From: a bacterium
GTDB lineage: Bacteria; Bdellovibrionota_C; UBA2361; RFPC01
DNA: 32,549 bases
Direction of reading: 5' to 3'
Assembly: GCA_022763385.1 (NCBI GenBank)
Contig: JALEGQ010000117.1
Coordinates: 1 to 32,549, forward strand
Shown: in pieces, positions 8,487-16,449 of the stretch
Numbering within the stretch: the stretch's first letter is position 1
Layout: every line of letters starts with the position of its first letter
The notes under the pieces: model-generated
The model's database searches: none
The model's input: the letters and a program-made list of their open reading frames with translations, nothing else
Told to the model about the DNA's origin: nothing
Made by a program: the position numbers and the translations under genes

Positions 8487-9476
8487 TTGGACTCGAAGAA
8501 TGAAGACAAGGATCTCATGATAGGGGAAAGGGGAGTGGAAGCGCCTTCTGAGCAGGAGCCTTCTGCTATAACGGATACTGGATGTGAGCGGGAGCTCAAT
8601 GAGGATCGCTACGCCGCGGTCGAATCCCGTTCTGGTACCACATGGCTTGTCTGTGACGGGATGGGCGGTCAGACGGGTGGAGAGCTCGCGGCTCAGCTGG
8701 CGATAGACGCTATCCGTCGGGATCTCGAAAACCTCCCTCCGCGATCGCCCTCTACGGCGTTGCGAAGCGCGGTGCTCGAAGCAAATCGGATCATCGTTTT
8801 ACGGCGGCAGAACCAAGCTTTCGCGCAGATGGGCACGACGGTAACAGCGGTGCAGTTTCTCGGTTCGGAGATATCAATCGCGAATGTCGGAGATTCTCGA
8901 GCGTATCTTATTCGTGATGGAGCGATACGCCAACTCACTACCGATCACACCTATGTCCAGGAGCTCGTGGACTCGCAGCAGATTCGACCGGAGGAGGCGC
9001 TCTCTCATCCGCAAGCACACATCCTTACCCGTTGTATCGGAGCCGAGCCGGGGTTAGAGGTTGATCTAAAGCAGTTCTGGCAGTGGGAGAAGGATCCCGC
9101 GGCAGGGGATTCGACCGATATCTTACTGCTCTGCTCTGATGGATTGTACAGTATGGTGGATGAGGACGAGATCGCCCGGGTAGTGAGTTCGGTCTCTCCG
9201 AGTAAGGCGTGTGTACAACTTGTGGAGCTCGCAAAAGATCGTGGGGGGTACGACAATATCACCCTCGTCGTGATCCCACTTGCTGGAACGCTGCATGAGG
9301 AGCCGCCTGCCGGGTACTCCACCGATGAATTTCTTCGTTCGCAGATCCCTGTGAGTGAAGAGTACAGAAGTTTTGATGTGATGGAGGCTGTGCGGTTTCT
9401 GGTCACGCTCAGCATGCTGGCGATGGTAGCGCTCTTTGTGTCGCTTCTTTCCATTGCGCTGATGATACGAGTTTAA
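8487..9476 (+). CDS. PP2C-type Ser/Thr protein phosphatase with C-terminal membrane anchor
   Basis: The start is TTG at 8487 with GAGGAG (8471-8476) 10 bases before it; ATG at 8517 (10 codons later), with AAGGA just upstream, is a real alternative. The motifs of a metal-dependent bacterial PP2C are present in order: ERELNEDRYA, VCDGMGGQTGGE, MGTTVTA, VGDSRAYL, TDHTYVQELV, LLCSDGLY and GGYDNITLVV, so it should be active. The last 28 residues are a transmembrane helix, so the catalytic domain faces the cytoplasm. It dephosphorylates Ser/Thr-phosphoproteins and is encoded with an FHA protein and a Ser/Thr kinase, its probable antagonist. It heads a new unit after the terminator at 8228-8253. Confidence 0.94.
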   Translation: MDSKNEDKDLMIGERGVEAPSEQEPSAITDTGCERELNEDRYAAVESRSGTTWLVCDGMGGQTGGELAAQLAIDAIRRDLENLPPRSPSTALRSAVLEANRIIVLRRQNQAFAQMGTTVTAVQFLGSEISIANVGDSRAYLIRDGAIRQLTTDHTYVQELVDSQQIRPEEALSHPQAHILTRCIGAEPGLEVDLKQFWQWEKDPAAGDSTDILLLCSDGLYSMVDEDEIARVVSSVSPSKACVQLVELAKDRGGYDNITLVVIPLAGTLHEEPPAGYSTDEFLRSQIPVSEEYRSFDVMEAVRFLVTLSMLAMVALFVSLLSIALMIRV

Positions 9477-9488
9477 AGGGAGATAGGA

Positions 9489-10259
9489 ATGACAACTGAA
9501 GACGAGAAACAATCAGCAGGTGGAGAAGAGGGAAGCGGCAGTGCGCAGGGTTCGAGAGCTCGAAACCGCACCGTCATGTTGACCCCGGAGATCACCGGAG
9601 AAGTTCGGGCGCGACTTGCCAAAGATATGGCAAACGAGGCGACCTCAACGGCTGAGCCGGCTCGGGAGGGGAGCACCAGTGTTTCCTCATCGCTACCAGC
9701 CAGCGAGAGTTCTGGTGGAGGATTCTCGGAGGCCTTCGGTGTTCCGGGGGGAAGGGCTGCTTCGGGTACAGAGGGAATGGCATCGCATGAGCGACCGTTG
9801 CCGGGTACTCCTGCTGCTGCTGAAGCTCATCCAGCGATGGGTTCTGCGACCACCCCGGCATCACCAAGCCCGTATCGTATTCGGCAAGGGGTGATCTGGA
9901 GTAAGCCATCGCCCCTGACGGGGTTTCTCGTTTCCTACGACGAGGAGGAGAACGGTGAGGTCTTTGAGCTGCGGAAGGGGCGTTTGATCGTTACGTCGGA
10001 AGCGCCTGGTGCCGGGAACTTTCTCGTTATCGATCATGAGTCGGTTTCTCCGATGCACGCCATCATCCGTATCGCGGCTCGGGGTGAGATACAGCTCTTG
10101 GATCAGCTTTCGGAGCACGGAACGAGAATTCTTCGAAGTGGAACCGGGAAAGAGGAGGAGCTCTCCGGGGACAAGAGTATTCTCGGGCACGGAGATATTG
10201 TGTTTTTCGGAGAGAGAAAGTTTCATGTCTGCCTCATTGCTGACAGTGAGGGGGAATAA
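9489..10259 (+). CDS. FHA-domain protein with long Ser/Thr-rich N-terminus
   Basis: This 256-residue protein begins 12 bases after the phosphatase stop, with an AGGGAGATAGGA ribosome site. Residues 1-130 are low complexity, rich in Ser, Thr, Ala and Gly, and probably disordered; NRTVMLTPEITGEV (26-39) offers candidate phospho-threonines. Residues 140-250 form an FHA domain with the phosphothreonine-binding signature: Gly164-Arg165, Ser187-x-x-His190 and Gly211-Thr212. It should bind phosphothreonine in a partner, most likely a substrate of the kinase encoded next. There is no membrane segment, so it is cytoplasmic. It is probably the adaptor of the phosphatase/kinase pair. Confidence 0.9.
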   Translation: MTTEDEKQSAGGEEGSGSAQGSRARNRTVMLTPEITGEVRARLAKDMANEATSTAEPAREGSTSVSSSLPASESSGGGFSEAFGVPGGRAASGTEGMASHERPLPGTPAAAEAHPAMGSATTPASPSPYRIRQGVIWSKPSPLTGFLVSYDEEENGEVFELRKGRLIVTSEAPGAGNFLVIDHESVSPMHAIIRIAARGEIQLLDQLSEHGTRILRSGTGKEEELSGDKSILGHGDIVFFGERKFHVCLIADSEGE

Positions 10260-10324
10260 TTCTGCAACCGGATGCTCTCGTTGTCCTTTGGCACGTGGCA
10301 GAGAGTTGTGTATTGGTCTGATGC

Positions 10325-11635
10325 ATGCGAATGGCAGACGAACATCTGATAAGTCTTCAGCCCGGTACCGTTCTTGGTGGACGGTACGAGGTTGCCCGCT
10401 GCCTGGGCGCAGGAAGCATGGGGCTTGTCTATGCGTGCCGTGATCAAGAGCTTGAAGATCACATGGTGGCGGTTAAAGTGCTCTTCCCGGAGGTGGCTCA
10501 GGATAAGACAGCGGCCGCTCGATTTCGAAATGAGATCTTTGCTTCCTACGGGGTCTCTCATCCGAATGTGGTGCGAGCTTACGAATACCTCCGAGATGGA
10601 GAGCTCGTCGCTTACACCATGGAGTTTGTCTCCGGGGGCGACCTCGCCGGAAAGATCGGCAAAGATCAGCCGGCCCTTGAGATTCGTGAGATCGCCCGAA
10701 TGCTTTCGGAGATGTGTCTCGGAGTTCAGGCCATTCATGACGCAGGGATCGTTCACCGCGATCTGAAGCCGGAGAATATTCTTCTTACCGGAGAGCAGGT
10801 GGTAAAGATCGCTGACTTCGGTATCGCTCGGATGGGTTCTGGCCCGAAGCTCACAGAGCATGGAGGAGTCGTTGGGACGATTGATTACGTGAGCCCTGAG
10901 TATATGTTGAATGCTCACGTTGATTGGCGTTCTGATATCTACGCGCTCGGCATTCTCGCCTATGAAATGGTCACGCAGGAATCTCCTTTTCGCGGGGATA
11001 GCGTGTATGCCACGATGACCAAACGGCTAAAAACGGATCCGAAGCCTCCGAGCACTCTTCGGGGAGAGTGTTCTCCTGATCTCGATGCGATTATTCTTCG
11101 GGCGATGGAGCGGGATCCCGAACGTCGTTACCAGTCAGCCCGGGCGATGCACGATGACCTGAAGCTTTTCTTAGAAGGAAGACCTGTTTCCGCATCTGAT
11201 GTGGTGCACCGTGATGGTGGATATGCCCCCGGAGGGGAGGAGTCCTCTTCTCGGTCGAGTTCTCGGGTCGCTGTGCGGGATTCACTGAGGGTTTCGACGG
11301 GAGAGAGGCCTTCAGCCTCGTTGGTGGGAGGCTCTGATTCATCGGGAGGTTCGGGGCAACACGAATCGTCTCCCAAGATGAGAAGTGTACTCGCCGGGAA
11401 AGCGGAGGATTGGGAGGATGTCCCCACAAAATCTTCTCGTCAGGTTCATGTGGGGCAGGCGGCCCTTGATGATCAGCGGATTCGTCGACTTTCTCAGTCG
11501 GTCCATACGGTCAATCGTTCGCTGTGGGTTGATATCATTACCTGGATCGTAGCGGTAGCGATTGGCATCGGGGTCGGTTTCTTTTTTATCAAGGTCTTCT
11601 TCCCAGAGCTGCTTGCAGGATCTGTCGGTGGATAA
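10325..11635 (+). CDS. Membrane-anchored Ser/Thr protein kinase (Hanks type)
   Basis: The ATG at 10325 or the one at 10331 is the start; neither has a clear ribosome site. The catalytic domain (about 20-290) has all key residues: glycine loop GAGSMG, Lys51 (VAVKVL), Glu70, HRDLKPEN (144-151) and DFG (164-166), with SPE in place of APE. It should be an active kinase. Residues 290-400 are a Ser/Gly-rich, probably disordered linker that could carry autophosphorylation sites. A transmembrane helix near 405-425 anchors it with the kinase in the cytoplasm and almost nothing outside, so it does not look like a PASTA-type sensor. It lies next to a PP2C phosphatase and an FHA protein and just before the Tad genes, which suggests it regulates the pilus machinery. 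Confidence 0.95.
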   Translation: MRMADEHLISLQPGTVLGGRYEVARCLGAGSMGLVYACRDQELEDHMVAVKVLFPEVAQDKTAAARFRNEIFASYGVSHPNVVRAYEYLRDGELVAYTMEFVSGGDLAGKIGKDQPALEIREIARMLSEMCLGVQAIHDAGIVHRDLKPENILLTGEQVVKIADFGIARMGSGPKLTEHGGVVGTIDYVSPEYMLNAHVDWRSDIYALGILAYEMVTQESPFRGDSVYATMTKRLKTDPKPPSTLRGECSPDLDAIILRAMERDPERRYQSARAMHDDLKLFLEGRPVSASDVVHRDGGYAPGGEESSSRSSSRVAVRDSLRVSTGERPSASLVGGSDSSGGSGQHESSPKMRSVLAGKAEDWEDVPTKSSRQVHVGQAALDDQRIRRLSQSVHTVNRSLWVDIITWIVAVAIGIGVGFFFIKVFFPELLAGSVGG

Positions 11636-11657
11636 ATACTCCATCTTAAAACACTAT

Positions 11658-11663
11658 TATAAT
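11658..11663 (+). promoter_or_regulatory. Possible -10 box before tadZ
   Basis: A perfect TATAAT lies at 11658-11663 in the 195-base gap between the kinase and tadZ. No -35 box is seen at 16-18 bases upstream, so this is only a candidate promoter for the Tad unit. The rest of the gap shows no gene and only weak inverted repeats. Confidence 0.25.
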
Positions 11664-11830
11664 TACCGGGGTCTATCTTTTCGCTGCGTAACGTTATTCG
11701 CATCTCTTCGCTCTTCAATATCGTCTTATGAGAGACTCTGTTCTTCTCTAACCACAAAGAGAGGTTACGTTGAAGGACGGAAGGTGGTGTAGTAGCCTAC
11801 AAACAACGCTTCGGTATCGCAGGGTTTTTC

Positions 11831-13168
11831 ATGAAGTTGCTTATTGTTGATGTCACGACGGAGGCTCAAGCATTCTGCGCCAAGCGGATTGAGTCCTTCA
11901 ATCAGAGTGATATCGAGATGCTTGACCTGAAGGTCAAGCTCGTGAACGACCGAGATTTTCTGGAGCGGGTCCCGGAGGCTGACGTCCTCGTCCTCGGTTC
12001 GGGGCTCGGGGAGAGAGCCACCGCGCTCGCTCGCCAAGCGATGACCGTTGTCCCGTGGCTTCATATCGTTCTCTACGTGACCGATGAGGCATACGGCGGA
12101 GGGGCCTTCAGGGCGGCGCACTCTGTCGGTGTTCGGAAGGTGTTTCCGGATAGTGCGAGCCCGTTGGATCTCCTGCAAGAGTTGGTCGCGATTCACGCGG
12201 AGTTTCGAAAAGAGGGGCGCGCTCGCGAGGGAAAGGTCATCGCGGTTACCCATGCAAAGGGCGGCGTCGGGGCGACTTCGATCTCTGCAGCGCTTGGCGA
12301 GGTGTGTAGTGTCTACGGGCGACGGAGTTTGCTCTGGGATATGGATGTCGAGACCCGAGACCTCAGCCGTTCGTTGACGGTGAATGGAGTTGAGGCAAAG
12401 GTGGTCAGTTCGTGGGTGAATGGAAGCCGTGAGATTAGTCGAGAGTCGTTGAAGGACGCGCTGATCCCGATTAGCAGTGACGTCTCGGTGCTGATGCCTC
12501 CCGACCGGATGGCAGAATCCATGGATCTCGTCTGTCATACGGACGGTATGGGGATCGTTCAGCGGATTGTAGAGCTCTCTCGGGTTATGTTTGATGTGAT
12601 CATCGCTGATACTGGAGGCCGGATGGGGCCGGCCACGGGTGGCTTGCTTCGGGCTGCTGATGTGGTTCTGGTCGTCATTGACGACACTATTCTTGGGCTG
12701 ACCGCCGTGGACCTCTATCTCACCTTTATTAAGACCCTGGTCGGTGGAAGCGACCGAATCCTCTTTCTCGTGAATCCATATTCTGGTGACCTGCTCGGAG
12801 TGCCTCAGATTAAGGCAGAGCTGGAGCCAGTCCATAACCTTGGGGAGTTGCCGTGGAGGCTTCCTCCCATCCCGAACGACCCAAAAGCAGCCCTATGGCC
12901 GGGAAGTGGCCGGACCCTGTACAGTAAGGGGCAGCGGGCGACCCGTCTCGCGCTGGAGCGAGTCGCTCGGGAAATAGGGGCTATTGATGTCGATAGCTCC
13001 GGTTCTCATCCCCAGGCCCCCGAGCTGAGCTCTGGTGGGGTCTCGGTGGGGCAGGAGAGCTGGTTAAAGAGAGTCTTCGGAAGGAGGGATTCTGGTGGGG
13101 TTTCCAATACGGGAAACTTGCCAGAAAGCCGTAACAAGTCGGTAACCGATTTCTCGGAGGGGTCCTAG
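11831..13168 (+). CDS. tadZ: TadZ/CpaE-like pilus localisation ATPase
   Basis: This 445-residue protein has the TadZ/CpaE layout: an N-terminal receiver-like domain (1-125) whose phospho-acceptor position appears replaced (DVLVLGSG), then a MinD/ParA-type ATPase with deviant Walker A KGGVGAT (143-149). In the family it binds ATP, dimerises and places the Tad pilus machine in the cell. The C-terminal 55 residues are Ser/Gly-rich and likely disordered. The ribosome site is weak (AGGG 9 bases before ATG). It is the first Tad gene, 195 bases after the Ser/Thr kinase. A sigma-54-like promoter begins 5 bases after its stop, so flp is probably controlled separately. Confidence 0.92.
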   Translation: MKLLIVDVTTEAQAFCAKRIESFNQSDIEMLDLKVKLVNDRDFLERVPEADVLVLGSGLGERATALARQAMTVVPWLHIVLYVTDEAYGGGAFRAAHSVGVRKVFPDSASPLDLLQELVAIHAEFRKEGRAREGKVIAVTHAKGGVGATSISAALGEVCSVYGRRSLLWDMDVETRDLSRSLTVNGVEAKVVSSWVNGSREISRESLKDALIPISSDVSVLMPPDRMAESMDLVCHTDGMGIVQRIVELSRVMFDVIIADTGGRMGPATGGLLRAADVVLVVIDDTILGLTAVDLYLTFIKTLVGGSDRILFLVNPYSGDLLGVPQIKAELEPVHNLGELPWRLPPIPNDPKAALWPGSGRTLYSKGQRATRLALERVAREIGAIDVDSSGSHPQAPELSSGGVSVGQESWLKRVFGRRDSGGVSNTGNLPESRNKSVTDFSEGS

Positions 13169-13173
13169 TTTTT

Positions 13174-13189
13174 TGGCTTGCATTTTGCT
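13174..13189 (+). promoter_or_regulatory. Sigma-54-type promoter upstream of flp
   Basis: The 16 bases TGGCTTGCATTTTGCT match the -24/-12 consensus TGGCACGNNNNTTGCW at every defined position except AC to TT. The invariant GG (13175-13176) and GC (13187-13188) have the required 12-base offset. Transcription would start near 13200, giving a leader of about 150 bases before the pilin ATG that contains the stem-loop at 13214-13246. Two EBP-like genes, one with a GAYTGA loop, are encoded in the same window. Confidence 0.65.
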
Positions 13190-13213
13190 GAGTCTTTAGG
13201 TTGGGAGCCGAGC

Positions 13214-13246
13214 CCCAATATTTTTCCTCTCTGGAAGAATATTGGG
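13214..13246 (+). promoter_or_regulatory. Strong stem-loop in the flp leader
   Basis: Bases 13214-13227 pair with 13233-13246 over 14 positions (13 Watson-Crick and one U-G) around a 5-base TCTCT loop. No T run follows, so it is not a standard terminator. It may protect the pilin mRNA 5' end or end transcripts arriving from tadZ. Confidence 0.6.
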
Positions 13247-13348
13247 ACATGCGCTAATTTCTTGCACGTTGCTATATTTAGCATTGGTTGCACTTAACCG
13301 ATATTCAGGGGACTATGCGTTCCGGGAATATTTTCAGGAGGAAAATTG

Positions 13349-13567
13349 ATGAACCGTAATACAACACAACCAGAGCAAGAGAACCTTGATGTGGCCGCTG
13401 TCGCTGGTGCCTCTGCGCAGGCAAAGAAAGAAGAGGGAGCGAGTCTCGTTGAGTACGCTCTGCTCGTGGCACTTATCGCGGTTGTGTGCATCGTTGCGAT
13501 CACAACGCTCGGGAATCAGGTAAGTACGAAGTTCTCAGAGATCTCGAGTGGGGTTTCGTCCAACTAG
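13349..13567 (+). CDS. flp: Flp-type major pilin precursor
   Basis: The ATG at 13349 is chosen because AGGAGG (13337-13342) lies 6 bases before it; a TTG one codon earlier is less likely. The 72-residue product is a class IVb (Flp) prepilin: a 30-residue leader, then Gly30 followed by ASLVEYALL, with Glu and Tyr at +5 and +6 of the mature protein, and a hydrophobic helix. A TadV/CpaA-type peptidase would cut after Gly30 to leave a 42-residue pilin, which the CpaF/TadB/TadC machine assembles. The leader is longer than in many Flp pilins. It has its own sigma-54-like promoter and hairpins on both sides, consistent with high, separate expression. Confidence 0.94.
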   Translation: MNRNTTQPEQENLDVAAVAGASAQAKKEEGASLVEYALLVALIAVVCIVAITTLGNQVSTKFSEISSGVSSN

Positions 13568-13590
13568 GTCAAACTAGCGAGATTAGAGAA

Positions 13591-13633
13591 CCGCTGGGAT
13601 GGGAAGGCCTGAGAGGCTCTCTCGTCCCAGCGG
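13591..13633 (+). promoter_or_regulatory. Stem-loop just after the pilin gene
   Basis: CCGCTGGGA (13591-13599) pairs perfectly with TCCCAGCGG (13625-13633). The 25-base loop can form a small inner hairpin (GAGAG/CTCTC, 13611-13623). It begins 24 bases after the flp stop and has no T run. It probably stabilises the pilin mRNA or limits read-through into cpaB. Confidence 0.5.
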
Positions 13634-13638
13634 CTGCT

Positions 13639-13654
13639 TCGGAGAACTCTCCGA
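13639..13654 (+). promoter_or_regulatory. Second small hairpin after flp
   Basis: TCGGAG (13639-13644) pairs with CTCCGA (13649-13654) around a 4-base loop, 5 bases after the previous stem-loop. There is no T run after it. Confidence 0.35.
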
Positions 13655-13718
13655 GGCTTGCCCGTAAGATGAGTGTCGCCAAAACATTTCGGCGGAGGTT
13701 GGGCGCTGCCTTGGCGGT

Positions 13719-13736
13719 CCGAAGGCGAACCTTCGG
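13719..13736 (+). terminator. Hairpin before cpaB, possible weak terminator or attenuator
   Basis: CCGAAGG (13719-13725) and CCTTCGG (13730-13736) form a 7-bp GC-rich stem with a CGAA tetraloop. The following TGTTCCGTTT is only mildly T-rich, so termination would be partial. With the two hairpins upstream it could set a high pilin to assembly-protein ratio. Confidence 0.4.
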
Positions 13737-13791
13737 TGTTCCGTTTCAGGTGAGAGGTTGTTACACATTGGTTGTCCGGTAAGGGGAAGGT

Positions 13792-14691
13792 ATGAACAGG
13801 CAGTTCGGAGGGATGCATTCATCTCGAGGCGGAGACCGCTCCCGTCCGATCATTATTGCGGGTTTTCTCCTCTTTCTCCTCTTTGCTGGACTCGCCGTTC
13901 TCTTCCTGCAATCCACTGGTGGGGGTGACCCGCAGTCGCCGGCGCGAGCACCGGTGGTGGTAGAGCGGGAAGCTCCGATGAAAATGACCTCGGTACTGGT
14001 CCCGATCCAAGAGATCCAAACGGGGGTTCCGCTTGAGCCCCGCATGTTTCGGAAAGAAACTCGACCTCAGGTTGGGGTTTCTGAGCGAGCAGTGAAAGAT
14101 TTCGAGGAGATTCGCTCCCACTACGCCCGTTCCCTCATTGTCCCAGGGCAGCCGCTCCACAAAGAGTATATTACCTCGATTCGACCGACGAACATTTTGA
14201 CGGCGAATATTCCAGAAGGATTTCGGGCTGTTACTATTCGAACAGACTCCCGAACAAGTGTGGAAGGATTTGTTCGCCCGGGTGCCAAGGTTGATGTGGA
14301 ATGGGCGACCCGAATCAACGGCGCACCAGGAGTGGTCACCATTGTTGAGAATGCCAAGGTGCTTTCAGCGGAGCGACAGACCCAAGAAGCCGCGAAGCAG
14401 GGAGGCGCTGTTCCTAGTACGGTTACCCTTTTGGTAACGGCTGCTGATTCTAAGAAGATACAACTCGCTTCGACGACCGGAAAACTCAGTCTCTCTCTTC
14501 GTGGGGACGAAGATACGGGTCGCTCTCAGGGGGGTACCGGTATCACCATCAAAGATCTTCTCCCGGGCAATAAGCGAAAAACTCAGGAAAACGTTGATGG
14601 AGTGGTCACTATTGGCGGGGTGCGATGGCTGCTCGTCGAGGGGAAGCTCGTTCCTGCGGATTCTCGGAAGAAGAAAGCGGTAAAGGAGTAG
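13792..14691 (+). CDS. cpaB: Flp pilus assembly protein CpaB/RcpC
   Basis: The ATG at 13792 follows AAGGGGAAGG (13781-13790). The 299-residue product has an N-terminal membrane anchor (about 20-40), then a periplasmic region with a SAF-like fold near 62-125 and the RcpC/CpaB core, including TANIPEGFRAVTIRTD and VEGFVRPGAKVDVEW, typical of the family. In Tad systems it acts with the outer membrane secretin, helping assembly or gating. The secretin gene that normally follows (cpaC/rcpA) is not next; a 237-base gap leads straight to cpaF. The C-terminal tail is Lys-rich. Confidence 0.93.
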   Translation: MNRQFGGMHSSRGGDRSRPIIIAGFLLFLLFAGLAVLFLQSTGGGDPQSPARAPVVVEREAPMKMTSVLVPIQEIQTGVPLEPRMFRKETRPQVGVSERAVKDFEEIRSHYARSLIVPGQPLHKEYITSIRPTNILTANIPEGFRAVTIRTDSRTSVEGFVRPGAKVDVEWATRINGAPGVVTIVENAKVLSAERQTQEAAKQGGAVPSTVTLLVTAADSKKIQLASTTGKLSLSLRGDEDTGRSQGGTGITIKDLLPGNKRKTQENVDGVVTIGGVRWLLVEGKLVPADSRKKKAVKE

Positions 14692-14718
14692 CCGGGGTGG
14701 GTCTCGGCGGGGTCCGGA

Positions 14719-14913
14719 ATGACTGAGACGGGGTGTTTTCAGAGCATGTCTGCCCCATCACCCTGCTGTTCCCAGTCTGCTGTTCTCAGTTTTTATCAGC
14801 ATCTGAGGACGAGCTCGGAATATCTCGGTGGGGGTGAATCTCCGTACGGTCGTCCGATATCTAAGGAGAAGGGAAGGTATCTTCTCCGTTTACGTGAGAC
14901 GATGATACCGTGA
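14719..14913 (+). CDS. Possible small ORF between cpaB and cpaF
   Basis: This 64-codon frame starts with ATG at 14719 and lies in the 237-base gap between cpaB and cpaF. The ribosome site is poor and the product (rich in Ser and Cys at the start, basic at the end) has no recognisable motif, signal peptide or membrane segment. It may not be expressed. If it is not a gene, the gap is leader sequence; the GAGGGAAGGGAG before cpaF is a good ribosome site. Confidence 0.2.
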   Translation: MTETGCFQSMSAPSPCCSQSAVLSFYQHLRTSSEYLGGGESPYGRPISKEKGRYLLRLRETMIP

Positions 14914-14928
14914 GGGAAGGGAGATCGT

Positions 14929-16431
14929 ATGTCAGATGAAAACGATGATGACTCAATACTAGGGCTCTTTTCGACAAGAGCCACCCAGGGACAAACTTCC
15001 AGTGGAACGAGCACCTCTCTCCCTTCTGCTGCTCGGGCGGCTGCCAGGAGAAGCTCGAGTACGAACCTGATGAGCACCCGCTCATCGACTGGTGTTTCAC
15101 TCGGAGACGAGGGAGGAACGAGCGGAGGAGTCAGCACCGCTACCGGAACCAAAGGAGAACTCTCGACCACCGCGAACTCTGTTTTGCGAGAGGCGCGGCG
15201 GGAGCTTGGAAGTGACTTTGATCTCCAACGGGCGAATGATGACGGGACCCAGCAGATCGATGAAGCGGATATTGTCTCCGCGGTAGATAAAGTTCTCCGC
15301 CGGCGATCTGAAACTCTTGATGATATTGAACGCGCTAACGTCATCATCCACCTCCAGAAGGATATCATGGGGTGGGGGGTGTTGCAGCCCTTGATCGATA
15401 ACAAGGAAGTCACCGACATTCACGTGTATGATTGGAGAACCGTCGTCCTGCAGAGGGGGAAGGTGAGTGAGTCTACCGGGCTCCACTTTCCGAATCACCA
15501 GGCCTATGTTTCCTTTATCGACCGGCTTCTCCTCCGGCTCGGGAAGTCTCTTTCTACCCAGCAGCACACCGTTGATGCAGCACTGGGAAATGGTATTCGG
15601 ATCTGCGCTGTTCACGAAAGCGTGTGTGGTGCTCGTGGACCACTGCTCGCTATTCGTGTGCCGAGAATCCGTGATGTGTCACTAGATGGATTGATTAGCT
15701 ATCAGGTTGCGCCTCCGCTGATCGTCAACTACCTCGCGAGTCTTACGAGGAGTGGGATGGCCACGATTATGGTGGCTGGAGAAACAGGAACGGGGAAAAC
15801 GACCCTCATTAAGTGTCTCGCCACGCAGTTCGGTCCCGATGAGTCCATCATCGCGGTGGAGGATACTCCAGAGCTGAATTTCCAACACCCATACTTTCGT
15901 TCTCTTGTTTCTCGACCGGCCAACGTCGAAGGGGTCGGGGAGGTGACGTTGCAAGAACACATTAAAACGACCCTTCGGATGACGCCGACGCGGGTCATCC
16001 TCGGAGAGATGCGGACACCGTATGCGGCCGAAGCTTTCCTGGAGAGCGCGCAGACGGGACACGTCGGGATGTCAACGATTCACGCCCGAAATGCGAGGGA
16101 GACACTCGTTCGACTGGAGAGTCTCCTCGGACGAGCACAGAAATCTGTTTCGATCGATATTATTCGTCAACAGATCGCCCTGGCGATCGAGTGCGTCGTC
16201 TGGCTCTTTCGGGAGAAGGGGAGCGGGAAACCTCGGGTGGGAGAGATCATTGAAGTCGGTCACTTTGTAGAGGGAGTCATTCAGGTTCGTCCGATGTTTA
16301 CTCTCGTCAAGACCGGGAAGAATCCGGCATGGAGAGTGGACTCTTGGACGAGTACTTTTGATGAGATTCTCGCGTCGGATGGAATATATCTCGGGGATTC
16401 TCCGCAAGAACTCACCCTGAGTAACACCTAG
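14929..16431 (+). CDS. cpaF: Tad secretion ATPase CpaF/TadA
   Basis: This 500-residue protein is the pilus assembly motor, a VirB11-like hexameric ATPase under the inner membrane. Residues 1-80 are Ser/Thr-rich and probably disordered, possibly a phosphorylation target of the nearby kinase. The core has Walker A GETGTGKT (284-291), VEDTPELN, Walker B RVILGEMR (355-362) and the histidine box GHVGMSTIHARNA, all intact. The ATG follows GAGGGAAGGGAG. It lies 18 bases before tadB in the same direction. Length is at the upper end of the family because of the N-terminal tail. Confidence 0.96.
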   Translation: MSDENDDDSILGLFSTRATQGQTSSGTSTSLPSAARAAARRSSSTNLMSTRSSTGVSLGDEGGTSGGVSTATGTKGELSTTANSVLREARRELGSDFDLQRANDDGTQQIDEADIVSAVDKVLRRRSETLDDIERANVIIHLQKDIMGWGVLQPLIDNKEVTDIHVYDWRTVVLQRGKVSESTGLHFPNHQAYVSFIDRLLLRLGKSLSTQQHTVDAALGNGIRICAVHESVCGARGPLLAIRVPRIRDVSLDGLISYQVAPPLIVNYLASLTRSGMATIMVAGETGTGKTTLIKCLATQFGPDESIIAVEDTPELNFQHPYFRSLVSRPANVEGVGEVTLQEHIKTTLRMTPTRVILGEMRTPYAAEAFLESAQTGHVGMSTIHARNARETLVRLESLLGRAQKSVSIDIIRQQIALAIECVVWLFREKGSGKPRVGEIIEVGHFVEGVIQVRPMFTLVKTGKNPAWRVDSWTSTFDEILASDGIYLGDSPQELTLSNT

Positions 16432-16449
16432 TCAATCCAGAGAGGGAAG

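Noticed and set aside
9489..10259. FHA protein as SctD, which also has an FHA-like domain, to complete a type III system
   Set aside because: It has no membrane helix or periplasmic ring domain, and its phosphothreonine-binding residues are intact, unlike SctD.
10291..10312. TGGCACG before the Ser/Thr kinase gene as a sigma-54 promoter
   Set aside because: The -24 part is good, but no GC falls at the required 12-base offset.
11765..12835. 356-codon minus-strand frame over tadZ
   Set aside because: Antisense to a clear TadZ gene; no domain visible.
14796..15419. 207-codon minus-strand frame over the start of cpaF
   Set aside because: It is a mirror of the Ser-rich cpaF N-terminus and has no ribosome site or family likeness.
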